Below are positions 46,120 through 56,053 of a stretch of 64,000 nt of DNA, piece by piece. The number at the start of each line of letters is the position of its first letter. Position 1 is the first letter of the stretch. Source of the stretch: Selaginella moellendorffii (lineage: Eukaryota > Streptophyta > Lycopodiopsida > Selaginellales > Selaginellaceae); contig NW_003314299.1 in the NCBI RefSeq assembly GCF_000143415.4, forward strand, positions 594,980 through 658,979, written 5' to 3'. A program made the translations under genes and the position numbers. The notes beneath the pieces are model-generated. The model saw only the letters and a list, made by a program, of their open reading frames with translations, made no database searches and had not been told where the DNA came from.

Positions 46120-47350
46120 ATGGGAGGCCCATCGACGAACAATGTGGACGTGGGATTTCCCTTTGTAGACTCGTCCGGCTTGGGTATGACGTACGCAGGC
46201 TTCTCCAAGCTCAAGCAGGAGCTCCCTGCTAGTCTCGTCACTGCCGCGGGCCACTCGAGCTCTCGTCCGCCATGGACGATACCTCCTCTCGCCCCTGGCT
46301 GTACAGCAGCGCAAGCCACTTCCACCGCCGCATTCCCAGAGCTCGCGGCAGCATCGTCGCAGCACGGCCAGTTCGTCACAAAGCAGGATCACGTCTCCTC
46401 TCTACTGCACGCTAGCGGTGGTGGTTCTTCCGCTCCTGGCCGCTTCCACGATCTACACGGCTCCTCCTCGCCCTTCTCGACACTCCCTTACGATCTCTAC
46501 AAGTCTGGGGCGCTAGCTTCCTCGTCGAGCGGCTATGGAGTGGGGTTGAGCTACAAGGACCGTGGCAGGCACCACTACCCTCTGCAGTACAATGGGGGGT
46601 CCCTTGTTCTGGATCACAACCGGAGCGAGCTTATCAATCTGTCGAAGATGACCCCGCAAGAGATAATTGATGCAAAGGCTCTGGCAGCATCCAAGAGCCA
46701 CAGCGAAGCGGAGCGAAGGAGACGTGAGCGAATAAACAACCATCTCAACACTTTGCGGGGCCTTCTCCCGAGCACCACCAAGGTAGTATGGTCTTCGCTT
46801 TCGTTGTCGTTCGTACTGTTGCTGCTGTGAAAGCAAAAAGCTCACGGCTTGGTGTTTTGCTGCGCAGACAGACAAAGCGTCGCTGCTGGCCGAGGTGATC
46901 GAGCACGTCAAAGATCTCAAGCGACAGGCAGCGGAGATCGCCGAGGGCGGGCCGGTCCCGACGGACGTGGACGAGCTCAAGGTGGACACAGACGCGTCCA
47001 GCAGCGATGGCAACTTCGTGCTCAAGGCGTCGCTGTGCTGCGAGGACCGCCCCGACCTCCTCTCGGATCTCACCAAGGCGCTGCGGACGCTCAAGCTCAG
47101 GACGCTCAAGGCCGAGATCGCGACGCTGGGTGGGCGCGTCAAGAATGTGATCCTCATCGGCAAGGACCACAGCGACGAACAAGGCGGCGCCGCCATGGAA
47201 TCCAGCAGTGATGGGACCGGTGACCGGCCGAGTGTGAGCTGCGTCCAAGAGGCACTGAGGGCAGTGATCGAGCGATCTAGCGAGCTCTCGACGTCGGCCT
47301 ACGGCTCTAGCAAGCGCCAGAAGATGGGCTCATCCTCCTCGTCCTACTAA
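46120..47350 (+). CDS. bHLH transcription factor, bHLH30/32/106-like, with ACT-like domain
   Basis: Two exons, 46120..46782 and 46868..47350, 381 residues. The N-terminal half is low-complexity Ser/Ala/Gly-rich. The family hallmark MTPQEIIDAKALAASKSHSEAERRRRERINNHL begins at about residue 178 (given here in part: AKALAASKSHSEAERRRR). The basic region has H-E-R at the G-box-reading positions. The single intron falls in the loop, after PSTTK and before TDKASLLAEVIEHVKDLKRQ. Residues of about 265-320 (LKASLCCEDRPDLLSDL, VKNVILIG) form the ACT-like dimerisation domain of this subgroup. Arabidopsis relatives bHLH30/106 and AKS-type factors act in auxin, stomatal or stress responses. The start used is the first ATG; the frame is open 14 codons further upstream without an ATG. 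Confidence 0.88.
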
Positions 47351-47735
47351 ATAACGGTGATCGATCCGAGCTCTATAGATCTCTCTCGAGACAAAGGTAT
47401 GTTTCGTGTTGGTTGCTTCCGTTGTCTTCTGGTGTGATCGTGTATCTCCTTGTTATTCTCTTCCCTTTCTTTTGCTTTTCTTTCGTCCTGGCTCCTCTCC
47501 TTCCTTTCGGTTTTGTATTGCTTTGTGGTGTTTTGTGTTGGTATTTGAATAAGCGTTTCTGGGTATATGCGTGGCATTCCATCATGGTTGCCAGCACTGC
47601 TTTATATTCTTTTTTTGTTTTTCTCTAAAAAGATGAAGTTGACTAGAGCTCTATGGTTTTTTACCGACGTGGCCCCCGCGTGGATTAAAGTAGCGTCCAC
47701 GTGGATCGTATATTTTGTGCCACGTAGCCAAACGC
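47351..47735. other. Convergent 3' region between bHLH and PPR genes
   Basis: 385 bp with no gene. It presumably holds both 3' UTRs, and a T-rich stretch at 47440-47640 fits plant polyadenylation signals. Confidence 0.5.
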
Positions 47736-49811
47736 TTAGGGCTCTTCATCTTCTTCCTCTTCCACTCGGCCCACATCGAAGTAGAGGTTGGCGAGGAGGA
47801 TGTAGAGTCCAGCAGGGTCGCCACGCTCCAGTGCGATCGCTTGCACGGCGGCATTGACTGCAAGCTCTGTGTTCTTGTGGATCCGGCATGCTGCCAGCAG
47901 CGTCGTCCAGACGATCACAGTGGGCTCGAATGGCATTGCTGCGATGAGCTCCTCCGCCTCGTCAAGGTAGCCCAGGCGTCCCAGGAGATCAACGATGCAA
48001 ACGTAGTGCGTCACATCATGCGTGATCCGGTAATCGGACCTCACCGCCACGAATTGGCTCCAGCACTCGCGGCGCAGACCAGCGTGAGCACAGATCGAGA
48101 GTACGCTCGTGAAAGTGATCTGATCCGGCTGGATACCCTCGAGAGTCATCAACGCTAAGAGATCCAAAGTTTCTCTGCAATGCCCATTCTGGGCATATGC
48201 GGCGAGTAGCGCATTCCAAGAGATCCTGTTTCTACGAGGAATATCACGGAAAACCGAAAGGGCGGAACCGAGTCTCCCACACTTGCCATATACGTTGATG
48301 ATCGCATTGCCGACCTTGGCATCCACTGCGAATATGCCCGTGTCGATGGACCGGCGATGGAGCTGGCGGCCCTCGGGGAGCGCCGAGACGGCCACGCACG
48401 CGTCCAGCGCGCTCACGAAGGTTACCTCGTTCGGCGGGATGCCCTCAAGGTCCATCTTTCGAAGAATCTTGAGAGATTCCCTGCCATGCCCTTGTTGGGC
48501 ATATGCGGAGATTAGCGTTGTCCAAGAAATAACGTTTCTCACGGGCATCTGCTCGAAGATCTCCAGCGCCGTCTCCATTCGGCTGCACTTCGTGTAGAGC
48601 GAGAGAAGCGCATTACCGATCTTGAGGCCGAGCGTTGACCGTGAGCCATGGACCAACCGTTGACCATTGACCGTGCAATGCTGGATGGCGAGCTTCTGGA
48701 TGTCCTCGCCCTCGACTAAGGCTCCGGCGTTGGCGCAAGCGTCGATGACCGTGACAAAAGTGCCCTCGTCCGGCACCACATTTCTCCGGAGCATCAAACC
48801 AAAGATCTCCAAAACATCCTGGAAATGCCCGGCTTGGGAGTACGACATGATCATACAGTTCCACGAGACGAGGTTCTTGTCGGGCATCTCGTCAAACACG
48901 CGCCTTGCTTGACCAAGATCCCCAGTTGCGGCATATGCGACCAAGAGTGTAGTCCACGCGACCACGTCCCGAACGGGCAGCGAGTTAAACACCAACCTGG
49001 CCTCTCCTACCGCGCCACACTTTCCGTACATGTCCATGACCGCGTTGCCCACTTTGGTCTCGGCCCAGAACTGGCGGGCTCGTACGTGCATTTGCCGCCC
49101 CTCGGAAAGCAGCCTGGTCTCCGCGCAAGCGGCCAGGGCGCACAGTACGGTCACGTGGTCGGGCCGCAACCCCTCCAGCTCCATTGTACGGAATGTCCGT
49201 ATCGCATCCCTGCCGTGCCCAGATTGGGCATATGCCGCGACCATCGTGTTCCAGGAGACCACATCTCTCTCTTTCATGGAGTGGAAGATTCTCTTGGCTG
49301 AGCGTATATCCCCGTTCTGGGAATATGCCGTGATCATGGCGTTCCACGAGACGGTATCTCTGTCTGGCATGAAATCGAAGATCTCTTTTGCCTTTCGCAG
49401 ATGCCCGTTTTGGGCATATGCCGAGATCATGGCGTTTGATCCGATGACGCTGAATTGGGGCCGGCGGTCGAAGAGGTCTTGCGCGCTCTGGAGATTCCCA
49501 TTCTCGAGGAACGCAACGATGATGAGATTCCAGGAGTAGATGTTTTGGGTGTGGATGCTGGCGAATGCGCGCTGCGCCTCTGCGATGCAGCCGCATTTGC
49601 CATACATCTGGATGAGGAGGTGACCGAGGAATCGGCTCCCTTCTAGGCTTAGTTCCACGATTCTCTTGTGGATTTGTTTGCCCTGGGATAGATCCCTCGT
49701 CTTGATGCATTGCCGAAGGAGTGGCGCGAGCTCGCGCTCCAAATCTTCTCGGTGGCGAAGAGGAGGATTAGCGACAGAAGCTTGGCTCATGAAACGGAGC
49801 GCCTGGCGCAT
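47736..49811 (-). CDS. PPR protein, PLS class, intronless
   Basis: 691 residues in one exon. The N-terminus MRQALRFMSQASVANPP is basic and free of acidic residues, suggesting organelle import. PPR repeats run from about residue 25 to 640 with KQIHKRIVE, MYGKCG, DVVSWNTMVAAYAQSG and VTFVSALDAC motifs. The C-terminus has the E-type block PTVIVWTTLLAACRIHKN and LYILLANLY but ends in an acidic tail (VEEEEDEEP) where E+ and DYW domains would follow. It should bind a specific organellar RNA site and recruit a partner deaminase, or act in stability or splicing. The target could in principle be predicted from repeat positions 5 and 35. It is divergent from the next PPR gene. Confidence 0.92.
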   Translation of the reverse strand: MRQALRFMSQASVANPPLRHREDLERELAPLLRQCIKTRDLSQGKQIHKRIVELSLEGSRFLGHLLIQMYGKCGCIAEAQRAFASIHTQNIYSWNLIIVAFLENGNLQSAQDLFDRRPQFSVIGSNAMISAYAQNGHLRKAKEIFDFMPDRDTVSWNAMITAYSQNGDIRSAKRIFHSMKERDVVSWNTMVAAYAQSGHGRDAIRTFRTMELEGLRPDHVTVLCALAACAETRLLSEGRQMHVRARQFWAETKVGNAVMDMYGKCGAVGEARLVFNSLPVRDVVAWTTLLVAYAATGDLGQARRVFDEMPDKNLVSWNCMIMSYSQAGHFQDVLEIFGLMLRRNVVPDEGTFVTVIDACANAGALVEGEDIQKLAIQHCTVNGQRLVHGSRSTLGLKIGNALLSLYTKCSRMETALEIFEQMPVRNVISWTTLISAYAQQGHGRESLKILRKMDLEGIPPNEVTFVSALDACVAVSALPEGRQLHRRSIDTGIFAVDAKVGNAIINVYGKCGRLGSALSVFRDIPRRNRISWNALLAAYAQNGHCRETLDLLALMTLEGIQPDQITFTSVLSICAHAGLRRECWSQFVAVRSDYRITHDVTHYVCIVDLLGRLGYLDEAEELIAAMPFEPTVIVWTTLLAACRIHKNTELAVNAAVQAIALERGDPAGLYILLANLYFDVGRVEEEEDEEP

Positions 49812-49935
49812 CTAATGGATGTGGCCATCGTTCTCATTCATCGCGTCGTTCCCTCCTCTTAATCTTTGACTGGGCTGCTAGGAAGATGACCGTTGACTAG
49901 AACTGACCGTTATAAACATAGTTTAGGGTTCTTCT
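49812..49935. promoter_or_regulatory. 124-bp spacer, probable shared promoter of two divergent PPR genes
   Basis: The two start codons face away from each other across 124 bp. It contains TTTGACTGG and two GTTGACTAG/CCGTTGACTAG-like W-box cores (TTGAC at 49863 and 49893) and no TATA box that I can identify. Such close divergence implies co-regulation. Confidence 0.5.
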
Positions 49936-51525
49936 ATGAACGAGCAGATAGAGGAGCTCTTGGGAGCGCCAGATTCGGCAACATACGCTGCTTTGCTCCA
50001 GAGATTTGGCGCCGCGAAGCGATTGGCGGAGGGGCAGCGAGTTCACTTCCACATTTGCGAGCGCGGCTACGATGGCGACACATTTCTGGGCAATCTTATC
50101 GCGCAGATGTATGGGCGATGCGGGGAGGCGTCCCAGGCGCGACGAGCCTTTGATCGGATCAAGCGGCCGGATCTCTTCTCGTGGAACATCATGCTCCAGG
50201 CATACTCCCAGTGTGGGGAGATTGACAACGCGCAGCTCGTCTTCGATTCTATGCCGGAGAAGAATGTGATTTCGTGGAACGCAATGCTGAGCGCATTCTC
50301 GCGGCATGGGATGGTCACGGAGGCTGAAGAACTCTTCGATCGATTGCCTGATCGAAATACCGTGTCTTGGAACGCTATGCTTTCAGCATATGCCACAAAT
50401 GGGCATTTGGAGAAGGCAAAGCTTTTCTTTGGTTTGATCCCTTTTCCTTTGAAAAACGTTGTGACATGGAATGCGATGGTGGCGGCTTTTGCTCAAAGCG
50501 GAAGAAAGATAGATGCTCTTGCAATGTTTTGGGCGATGAATGTGGAGGGAGTTAAAGCGAATGCTGTGACTTTCATCAGTGTCTTGGAGGCGTGCGTCGA
50601 TCTAGCAGTAGGAAAAATGCTTCACGCTGTTATTCTCAATGCAGGATTGGATTCGGATTTCAAAGTGAAGAACGCTCTCCTGAACATGCATGGGAAGTGC
50701 GGCGATGTGGATGGAGCAAAACGTTTGTTTGATGGTCTCTCGAATCCAAACGTTATCTCATGGACTGCAATGATCGGAGCATACGTCCAAAGTGCTCATC
50801 TTGATCAAGCCATTGCCATGTTTAGCGGTGCTCCGGAAAAATCCGTTGTCACCTGGAACACCGTAATCGCTGGGTATGCCCAAAACGGGCATCCCAACGA
50901 TGCCATCCTCGTATTCAAGACGATGGATCTTGAAGGGGAGGCTCCAAACTCCGTGAGCTTTGTATGTGTACTGAACGCCTGCTCGAACATACCATCTCTT
51001 TCACAAATCAAAACCATCCACGAAGTTGCAATCGAGTGTAATCTCCACAAGACCACCGCTGTTGCAACCGCCCTGGTCACCACGTATGGTAAATGCGGCA
51101 GCGTTGAGAAAGCGTGGAGCTCGTTTATAGACATGCCTCGCAAGGACTTGGTGGCCTGGTCTGCGATGGTCAGGACATATGCCCAAAACGGGCATACCGC
51201 CAGGACTTTGGAGACTTTCCATTCCATGCTACAGCACGGTATACAGCCTGACGACGTTGTGCTTGTGAGCGTGCTGGCGGCATGCAGCCACGCCGGCGAG
51301 CTGCATCTCGGCTTGCAATGCTTTCGCTCGCTCACTGGCGACTACGGCCACAAAATACCGTGCAAGGATCACTACTTGTGCCTCGTGGATCTCGTTTGCC
51401 GCTCCGGTGACCTTGGAAGCACGGTGTCACTGATTGAGGCGGTGGAGCTGGAGGCTGGGGTGTCGATCTTCCAGACTACTGGAAATTTGGGGGAAATCCA
51501 GTTTGAGTTCGAGACGGCAGCATGA
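49936..51525 (+). CDS. PPR protein, PLS class, truncated at the C-terminus, intronless
   Basis: 529 residues in one exon. Repeats start at about residue 15 and include QMYGRCGEASQA, LFSWNIMLQAYSQCG, NVVTWNAMVAAFAQSG and VISWTAMIGAYVQSAH. The normal E region is missing: after CLVDLVCRSGDLGSTVSLIEA the sequence changes to VELEAGVSIFQTTGN and stops, where homologues read xMPFxPxxxxWxxLLxACR. This may be a frameshifted or eroded end. There is no clear targeting peptide at the first ATG (MNEQIEELL is acidic), so an upstream start or exon is possible. The gene may therefore be partly degraded. Confidence 0.8.
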   Translation: MNEQIEELLGAPDSATYAALLQRFGAAKRLAEGQRVHFHICERGYDGDTFLGNLIAQMYGRCGEASQARRAFDRIKRPDLFSWNIMLQAYSQCGEIDNAQLVFDSMPEKNVISWNAMLSAFSRHGMVTEAEELFDRLPDRNTVSWNAMLSAYATNGHLEKAKLFFGLIPFPLKNVVTWNAMVAAFAQSGRKIDALAMFWAMNVEGVKANAVTFISVLEACVDLAVGKMLHAVILNAGLDSDFKVKNALLNMHGKCGDVDGAKRLFDGLSNPNVISWTAMIGAYVQSAHLDQAIAMFSGAPEKSVVTWNTVIAGYAQNGHPNDAILVFKTMDLEGEAPNSVSFVCVLNACSNIPSLSQIKTIHEVAIECNLHKTTAVATALVTTYGKCGSVEKAWSSFIDMPRKDLVAWSAMVRTYAQNGHTARTLETFHSMLQHGIQPDDVVLVSVLAACSHAGELHLGLQCFRSLTGDYGHKIPCKDHYLCLVDLVCRSGDLGSTVSLIEAVELEAGVSIFQTTGNLGEIQFEFETAA

Positions 51526-52464
51526 GGAAAGTCGAAGAATCCGGAGGAATTCGGCGGTCAACGGTTGGTGCGGACTTTGACCAAGCAGTCCACCCCAAGT
51601 CAAAAGGTGGAATATATCCTGGCATCGTATCCACGCACCACCGACAGACAAGCAGGGATTAAGGCCATGCCCTGACGTGGACGCCACCAACAACAACATG
51701 CCCTTAGAAGAGAGTTGTACGTTAGGCCGTGTCGGTCTGTCCGAGGATAAAAAGCAAAGCACTAAAACAATGCCAACCGAACAAATTATTTGACCCTTGC
51801 TAGCATTGCTGGAAAGGAAGTACGGGCGAAATTTGTACGGCGGACGCCTCGCAAAGATTGCGGCACACAGGCACCACCGCCACAAGAAGGGATCTCCCAA
51901 CAAGTGGTGGAGAATAATCAAGCTGACGGGGTCCCCGCCGTTGGATTTGCCACATGGGCGCATCGCGGCCGTTGGGAGCGCTTGCCCTAAGGGATAATGG
52001 CTGACAATGACGAGTTTCCAAATTACATCCAAATGATTAGGGCACGCACAATGCCACGTGTTATCCAGGCAAGATCCTTCTCCGGCTCGTATTCTCGTTT
52101 CGTGGGGAAGGACGTGAGGAGCTCCGGCGCGGCGCTCTCTCGGTGATGGCGGCATTCGATCGCCTGGTCGGTGTGCTTGGAATTCGCCTCGATTCGCGTC
52201 GCGGCGTGGGATTCTGGCGATAGTCTCCCGCATTCGCAGCTCCTGGATGCGAAATATCGTCGCGGGAGGGGCGCATTTCGCAGCGGGGGCGTGGATTCGA
52301 GCGCTGGGAGCTGCAATGCGAGGTAACTCGCCGATCTTTCTCTCGCATTCTCGATATTTCGTCCGAATGCCGGCGGCTTCTTTGGTCTTGGCAGGGTACG
52401 AGAATGCGTAGGGGCTTTTGGATTGGATTGGGATCGCGTTTGATCGTGACTTAGGCTCGGCTGG
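51526..52464. other. Promoter and 5' UTR region of the PIF-like gene
   Basis: The sequence becomes CG-rich with many NruI-like TCGCGA motifs from about 52060. A 5' UTR exon ending near 52322 (AG followed by GTAACTC) is plausible. The 364-residue minus-strand frame across 51427-52521 has no recognisable family and is not called. Confidence 0.4.
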
Positions 52465-54210
52465 ATGAAGGTAAGATATAAGGATTTTGAGATTTTCTCC
52501 ACAAAGCGAGCGAGCACTCATGGTTTTCTTCTTTTAAAAAATCTATCCTCTGGGCAGAATACTGACACGAGAAGTGACACGTTTTGGCAATATCCCTGGG
52601 ATTCTAAAGAGGAATCGTCCGCTCTAATGCATTTGGATAGTGTGGAGGCCGCCGTTGGATCATCAAACTTTGCCGCTGCTCGAGACGATATGGCGTCGTG
52701 GCTACACTTGGACGACCCGAATTGTGGCACTCAGCTCTTTGCTGGTGCCGGGGGCTCCGCAGATCGACCATGCTCGTCGCTACAAGTTTTCCGAGATCCC
52801 CGGATCCAGCAAAGTTTCGGGACAGATCTCCAGAAGCAGTCGAGAGGCAACAATGCTGATGCCGCTCTCGCGCTAGCCGCTGGACGAGCGGCGGGCTTTG
52901 TGCCTCAAACTGGCGGTGTGCAAACGTTTAACAAGTCGAGAACAGTGTGCCAGCCATTGACAACTCGGCCTCACTCAACTCAAGCAAGGCCACCATTCCA
53001 GGATCCATCAAGTTTCCCGAGCTCGTCCTCGTCTCAGCCTCTAGTCGGGAGCTTCCCCCAGTTTTCTTTGTCCGCGGCAACGACGTCTACACGGGTCGCG
53101 GCAAAGGCATGGAAAGCTCAGGAAGCTATTTCTTTGGAATCGGACAGGAGTACGTTGGAGTGTAGAAGTTGTAGGCCGAGCGACGAGAATGCGCCAAGTG
53201 AGACGGATATCACAGGTTCGGATATGAACTGCAGCTACGATACAAAGAACTCTGGCAGGACTTTGGGGAATGCAAATGATAGTTCCTTCACAGCTACCAC
53301 GGGTGGATCACGGAGCGATAAGACCGACAGGGACTGCAAAAGAGTAGACGTCGAGGACACGGCGGGGTGTCAAATTAGAGTAAGCGTTTCTGTCATTCAT
53401 TCATGTTGGTGTTTTTAATGCTTTTCTTATGATCTGATAGAGGGACAAGAAGCCTCCCAAGGGGTCCAAAAGAAGTAGAGCAGCAGAAGTTCACAATCTC
53501 TCTGAGCGGGTATTTTGGAAGTTCTCAAGTTGTGATGGATTCTATTTTGATTCTTCTTTTCTAATTCTTTGTTCATGTGGCAACAGAAGCGGAGGGACAG
53601 GATAAACGAGAGAATGAAAGCTTTACAGGAACTGATACCAAACTCTAACAAGGTGAGGAAGAGACTCTAATGGTTTTTCTAAAACCACTGTTTCTTTTTC
53701 TCTTTTGTTTTAGACTGACAAGGCGTCCATGTTGGACGAGGCGATTGAGTACCTTAAGTTACTTCAACATCAACTACAGGTGGTCTGTCCAATTTCGTGG
53801 CTCGACTCTAAAAGTGCTTTTCCGTTTGTGCCAGATGATGTCCATGAGAAGCGGGATGATGTTCCCAATGGTTCCTCCCGTTTCATCACCGTACGGTGTG
53901 GGAGTACGCCTGGTAGACGTGGCCGGGCACCATTTCCCACAGCATCCGGGACTCCATTTCAATGCTGGAGCTCCTCCCACGAATGCTCAATTCCCGCAGG
54001 TCTGTCTTCGCTTTTCAGAGCTTTTCTAAAGCGTAGCACTAACGCGCGCGTGACATCCAGGGAGTGAGCACCGATTTGTACAATGCGCACTTGATGACCC
54101 ACCATCAACAGCAACTCCAGATCCAAATTCAGCAACAGCAGCAGCAGCAGCAGCAGCAAAACCTGCAGCAAAGTTCTTCCCAGCTGCAAAAGCCCGAGAG
54201 GCATCAATGA
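52465..54210 (+). CDS. PIF-like bHLH transcription factor
   Basis: Exons 52465..52470 (optional), 52558..53379, 53441..53509, 53587..53652, 53714..53779, 53835..53999, 54061..54210, coding for about 447 residues. The bHLH is typical of phytochrome-interacting factors: RAAEVHNLSERKRRDRINE, then MKALQELIPNSNKTDKASM, then LDEAIEYLKLLQHQLQMMSM, with H-E-R for G-box binding. The N-terminus has FWQYPWDSKEE and DDMASWLHLDD, like the conserved acidic WL motif of PIFs. The phytochrome-B-binding motif (consensus ELxxxxGQ) is not visible. The tail has a Gln11 run. The small first exon is uncertain because the frame also reads through its 87-bp intron. PIFs repress or promote light responses and are degraded after binding active phytochrome. 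Confidence 0.82.
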
Positions 54211-54442
54211 GAAATCATGAAGATTCGAAGGCTTCATTCTTGTTTTCCAGCCAAATCCAGGATAAAATGGCTGGAATCCCATCCATACCGAAGAACGAAG
54301 AACAAGCGAAAGACCGCTTGCTTTGCTCGTTTTGTGCTCGTTTGCTTTGTACAGCGCAAAGTTTTGTCACGTTATAAAGAACAAAAGTAACTACCAATCG
54401 TGGTTATAGTTTTTAGGGCAGAGAAAGAGGAGGGAAATTTCT

Positions 54443-55678
54443 ATGGTGCTCTTGCATTTCAAGCAGGGCGATGATCGCCAGTTCTTGTTCGAGGCGCCCG
54501 GCGCCGAGTGCGTCGATGCGATCGTCAGGGATGTCGTCGCCGTGAATAATCTCCAGCTCCGGATTCTCCATCTGGTCCAGGAATGCGGGCAGCTGCTGGA
54601 GTATGGGCCGATCAAATCCAAGGAGGAGCAAGAACAAGACGAGGAGGAGGAAGACGAGGGTAATTCCACTGGCGCCAGTAGCTCTTCTTCTCGTAAGGAA
54701 AGAGGGCCGTTCTACAAGAAGGATCCAAGCGGTCGTCGGACTGGAGAAGGTAAATTTTAGATTGTTCCTTGATCTTTCTTTCATGTTACGTGATTATATT
54801 ATTTCTCAAAGCTTGCGATCCCAATGTGGGTGAGACGCTCAAGAGAACGCTATCGGACGCAGAGACTAGCGTTTCGAAAGTAAGTGATTGCCACATTTTA
54901 GTTTTTTTCTTTGATCAGTGATCCATATCTTCTTTTCTTCTTAGGATCAAGTGCTTTACAAAGTCCCGCTGTCCAGTTTTTTCCTCAAGGAGATGATCCA
55001 GAACATCAAAGGCGCTGTGATGATCTGCTATCCGCAGGGACTTCCCAGGCACGACCCTGTGCAGCAGCAACTTACTGGAACTTTTGAAGGTAAGTATACC
55101 AGTTCTTTTCTGTCACCATCTTGCTAAGATTTTTCTTAAGCCAGGCATGGAAACTTTAAATCCGGCTACTGCGCAGCTATGGTGGGCAGGAAAAGAGCTC
55201 ATGCGTGACAAAAGACTTGCGGATTACGTCGGGAAGAATGACAAGACAAAGGTTGGAAGTTTTCTTTGATAGTACATTGACCTGACGTCCTTTTGTTTAT
55301 TTTTGTGTATAAAGATCATTGCCAAGCTTCAAGAAAGAGGCCGTGGGGCTCCTATGCGTGAGCCTGTAAGCTCTTTATTTTTCTCGGCATTGTTTCACTG
55401 TTTAATTGTTCTGTTTTTTTTCTTGAGAAGCCAGTAGATGCGGAGACTCAAAAGGCCATGATGTCTTGGTACTACAAAAGGCAGCAAGAAGAAAAGGTCA
55501 TTGGCTTCTATTATTTACGCTTTCCTTGGCCTGCAATAGCTGACTTTCTATTCTCGCAAACGCTGCTTTGCAGACTCTAAAAGAGAACACAGACGACTCC
55601 TACACAAACTCTGAGTGGGCGAATCCACAAGCTCTGAAAGCTCACTTCCACGGGACGAGCAACATTCGATTCAGATAA
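54443..55678 (+). CDS. CFAP298: CFAP298 (C21orf59/Kurly) homologue, motile-cilium protein
   Basis: Seven exons: 54443..54749, 54812..54879, 54945..55089, 55145..55251, 55315..55365, 55431..55496, 55574..55678, 282 residues (human about 290). Family hallmarks are the opening MVLLHFKQGDDRQFLFEAPG, GPFYKKDPSGRR, GAVMICYPQGLP, AQLWWAGKELMRDK, DYVGKNDKTKIIAKLQ, RGAPMREP and the C-terminal ALKAHFHG. The protein is needed to assemble outer dynein arms in animals and algae. In a plant it would serve the flagellated sperm, and seed plants without motile sperm should lack it. An acidic Glu-rich insert lies at about residues 58-72. It lies 232 bp downstream of the PIF-like gene on the same strand. Confidence 0.92.
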
Positions 55679-56053
55679 ATAAGTAATAGTGAGCAAATTG
55701 ACCTTATTTCCAATAGTGTCCGTCGCTAACGACTGTTGATTAGCCACTTGGACGCATTTAACGACGTAAAATGTGACAATTTGGACAAACAGCTTCTGAA
55801 CAAAATATAATGTACGTAACCAAAAGTTTCACTAGCTACGAGCTTACATCATTGCTTCTGTTCTTGTGCTGAATTTGTCACCAGTGTTATGCATGCTTTC
55901 GTCCTCTGAGATGCCAAGGCACACCGGACAACTTCGCTAAAACAAAAATAGGACGCGGCCATTAGGACAACTCTCGCGTGACAGAGTGTCGTAGGAGGAA
56001 GTCTAGATCCAGAGAAACCGAGGCTTTTTAGCTAGCAGGGCGGACGATGATAG
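55679..56053. other. Intergenic between CFAP298 and the LIN-like gene
   Basis: 375 bp with no gene or element recognised. It holds the 3' UTR of one gene and the promoter of the next. Confidence 0.5.

Noticed and set aside
46513-47248. Two minus-strand frames (227 and 167 codons) opposite the bHLH gene
   Set aside because: Antisense shadows of a GC-rich coding exon with no own motifs.
51427-52521. 364-codon minus-strand frame
   Set aside because: It overlaps the PPR 3' end and the PIF-like 5' region, has Arg/Pro/Ser-rich composition and no domain, and lies in CG-rich promoter DNA.
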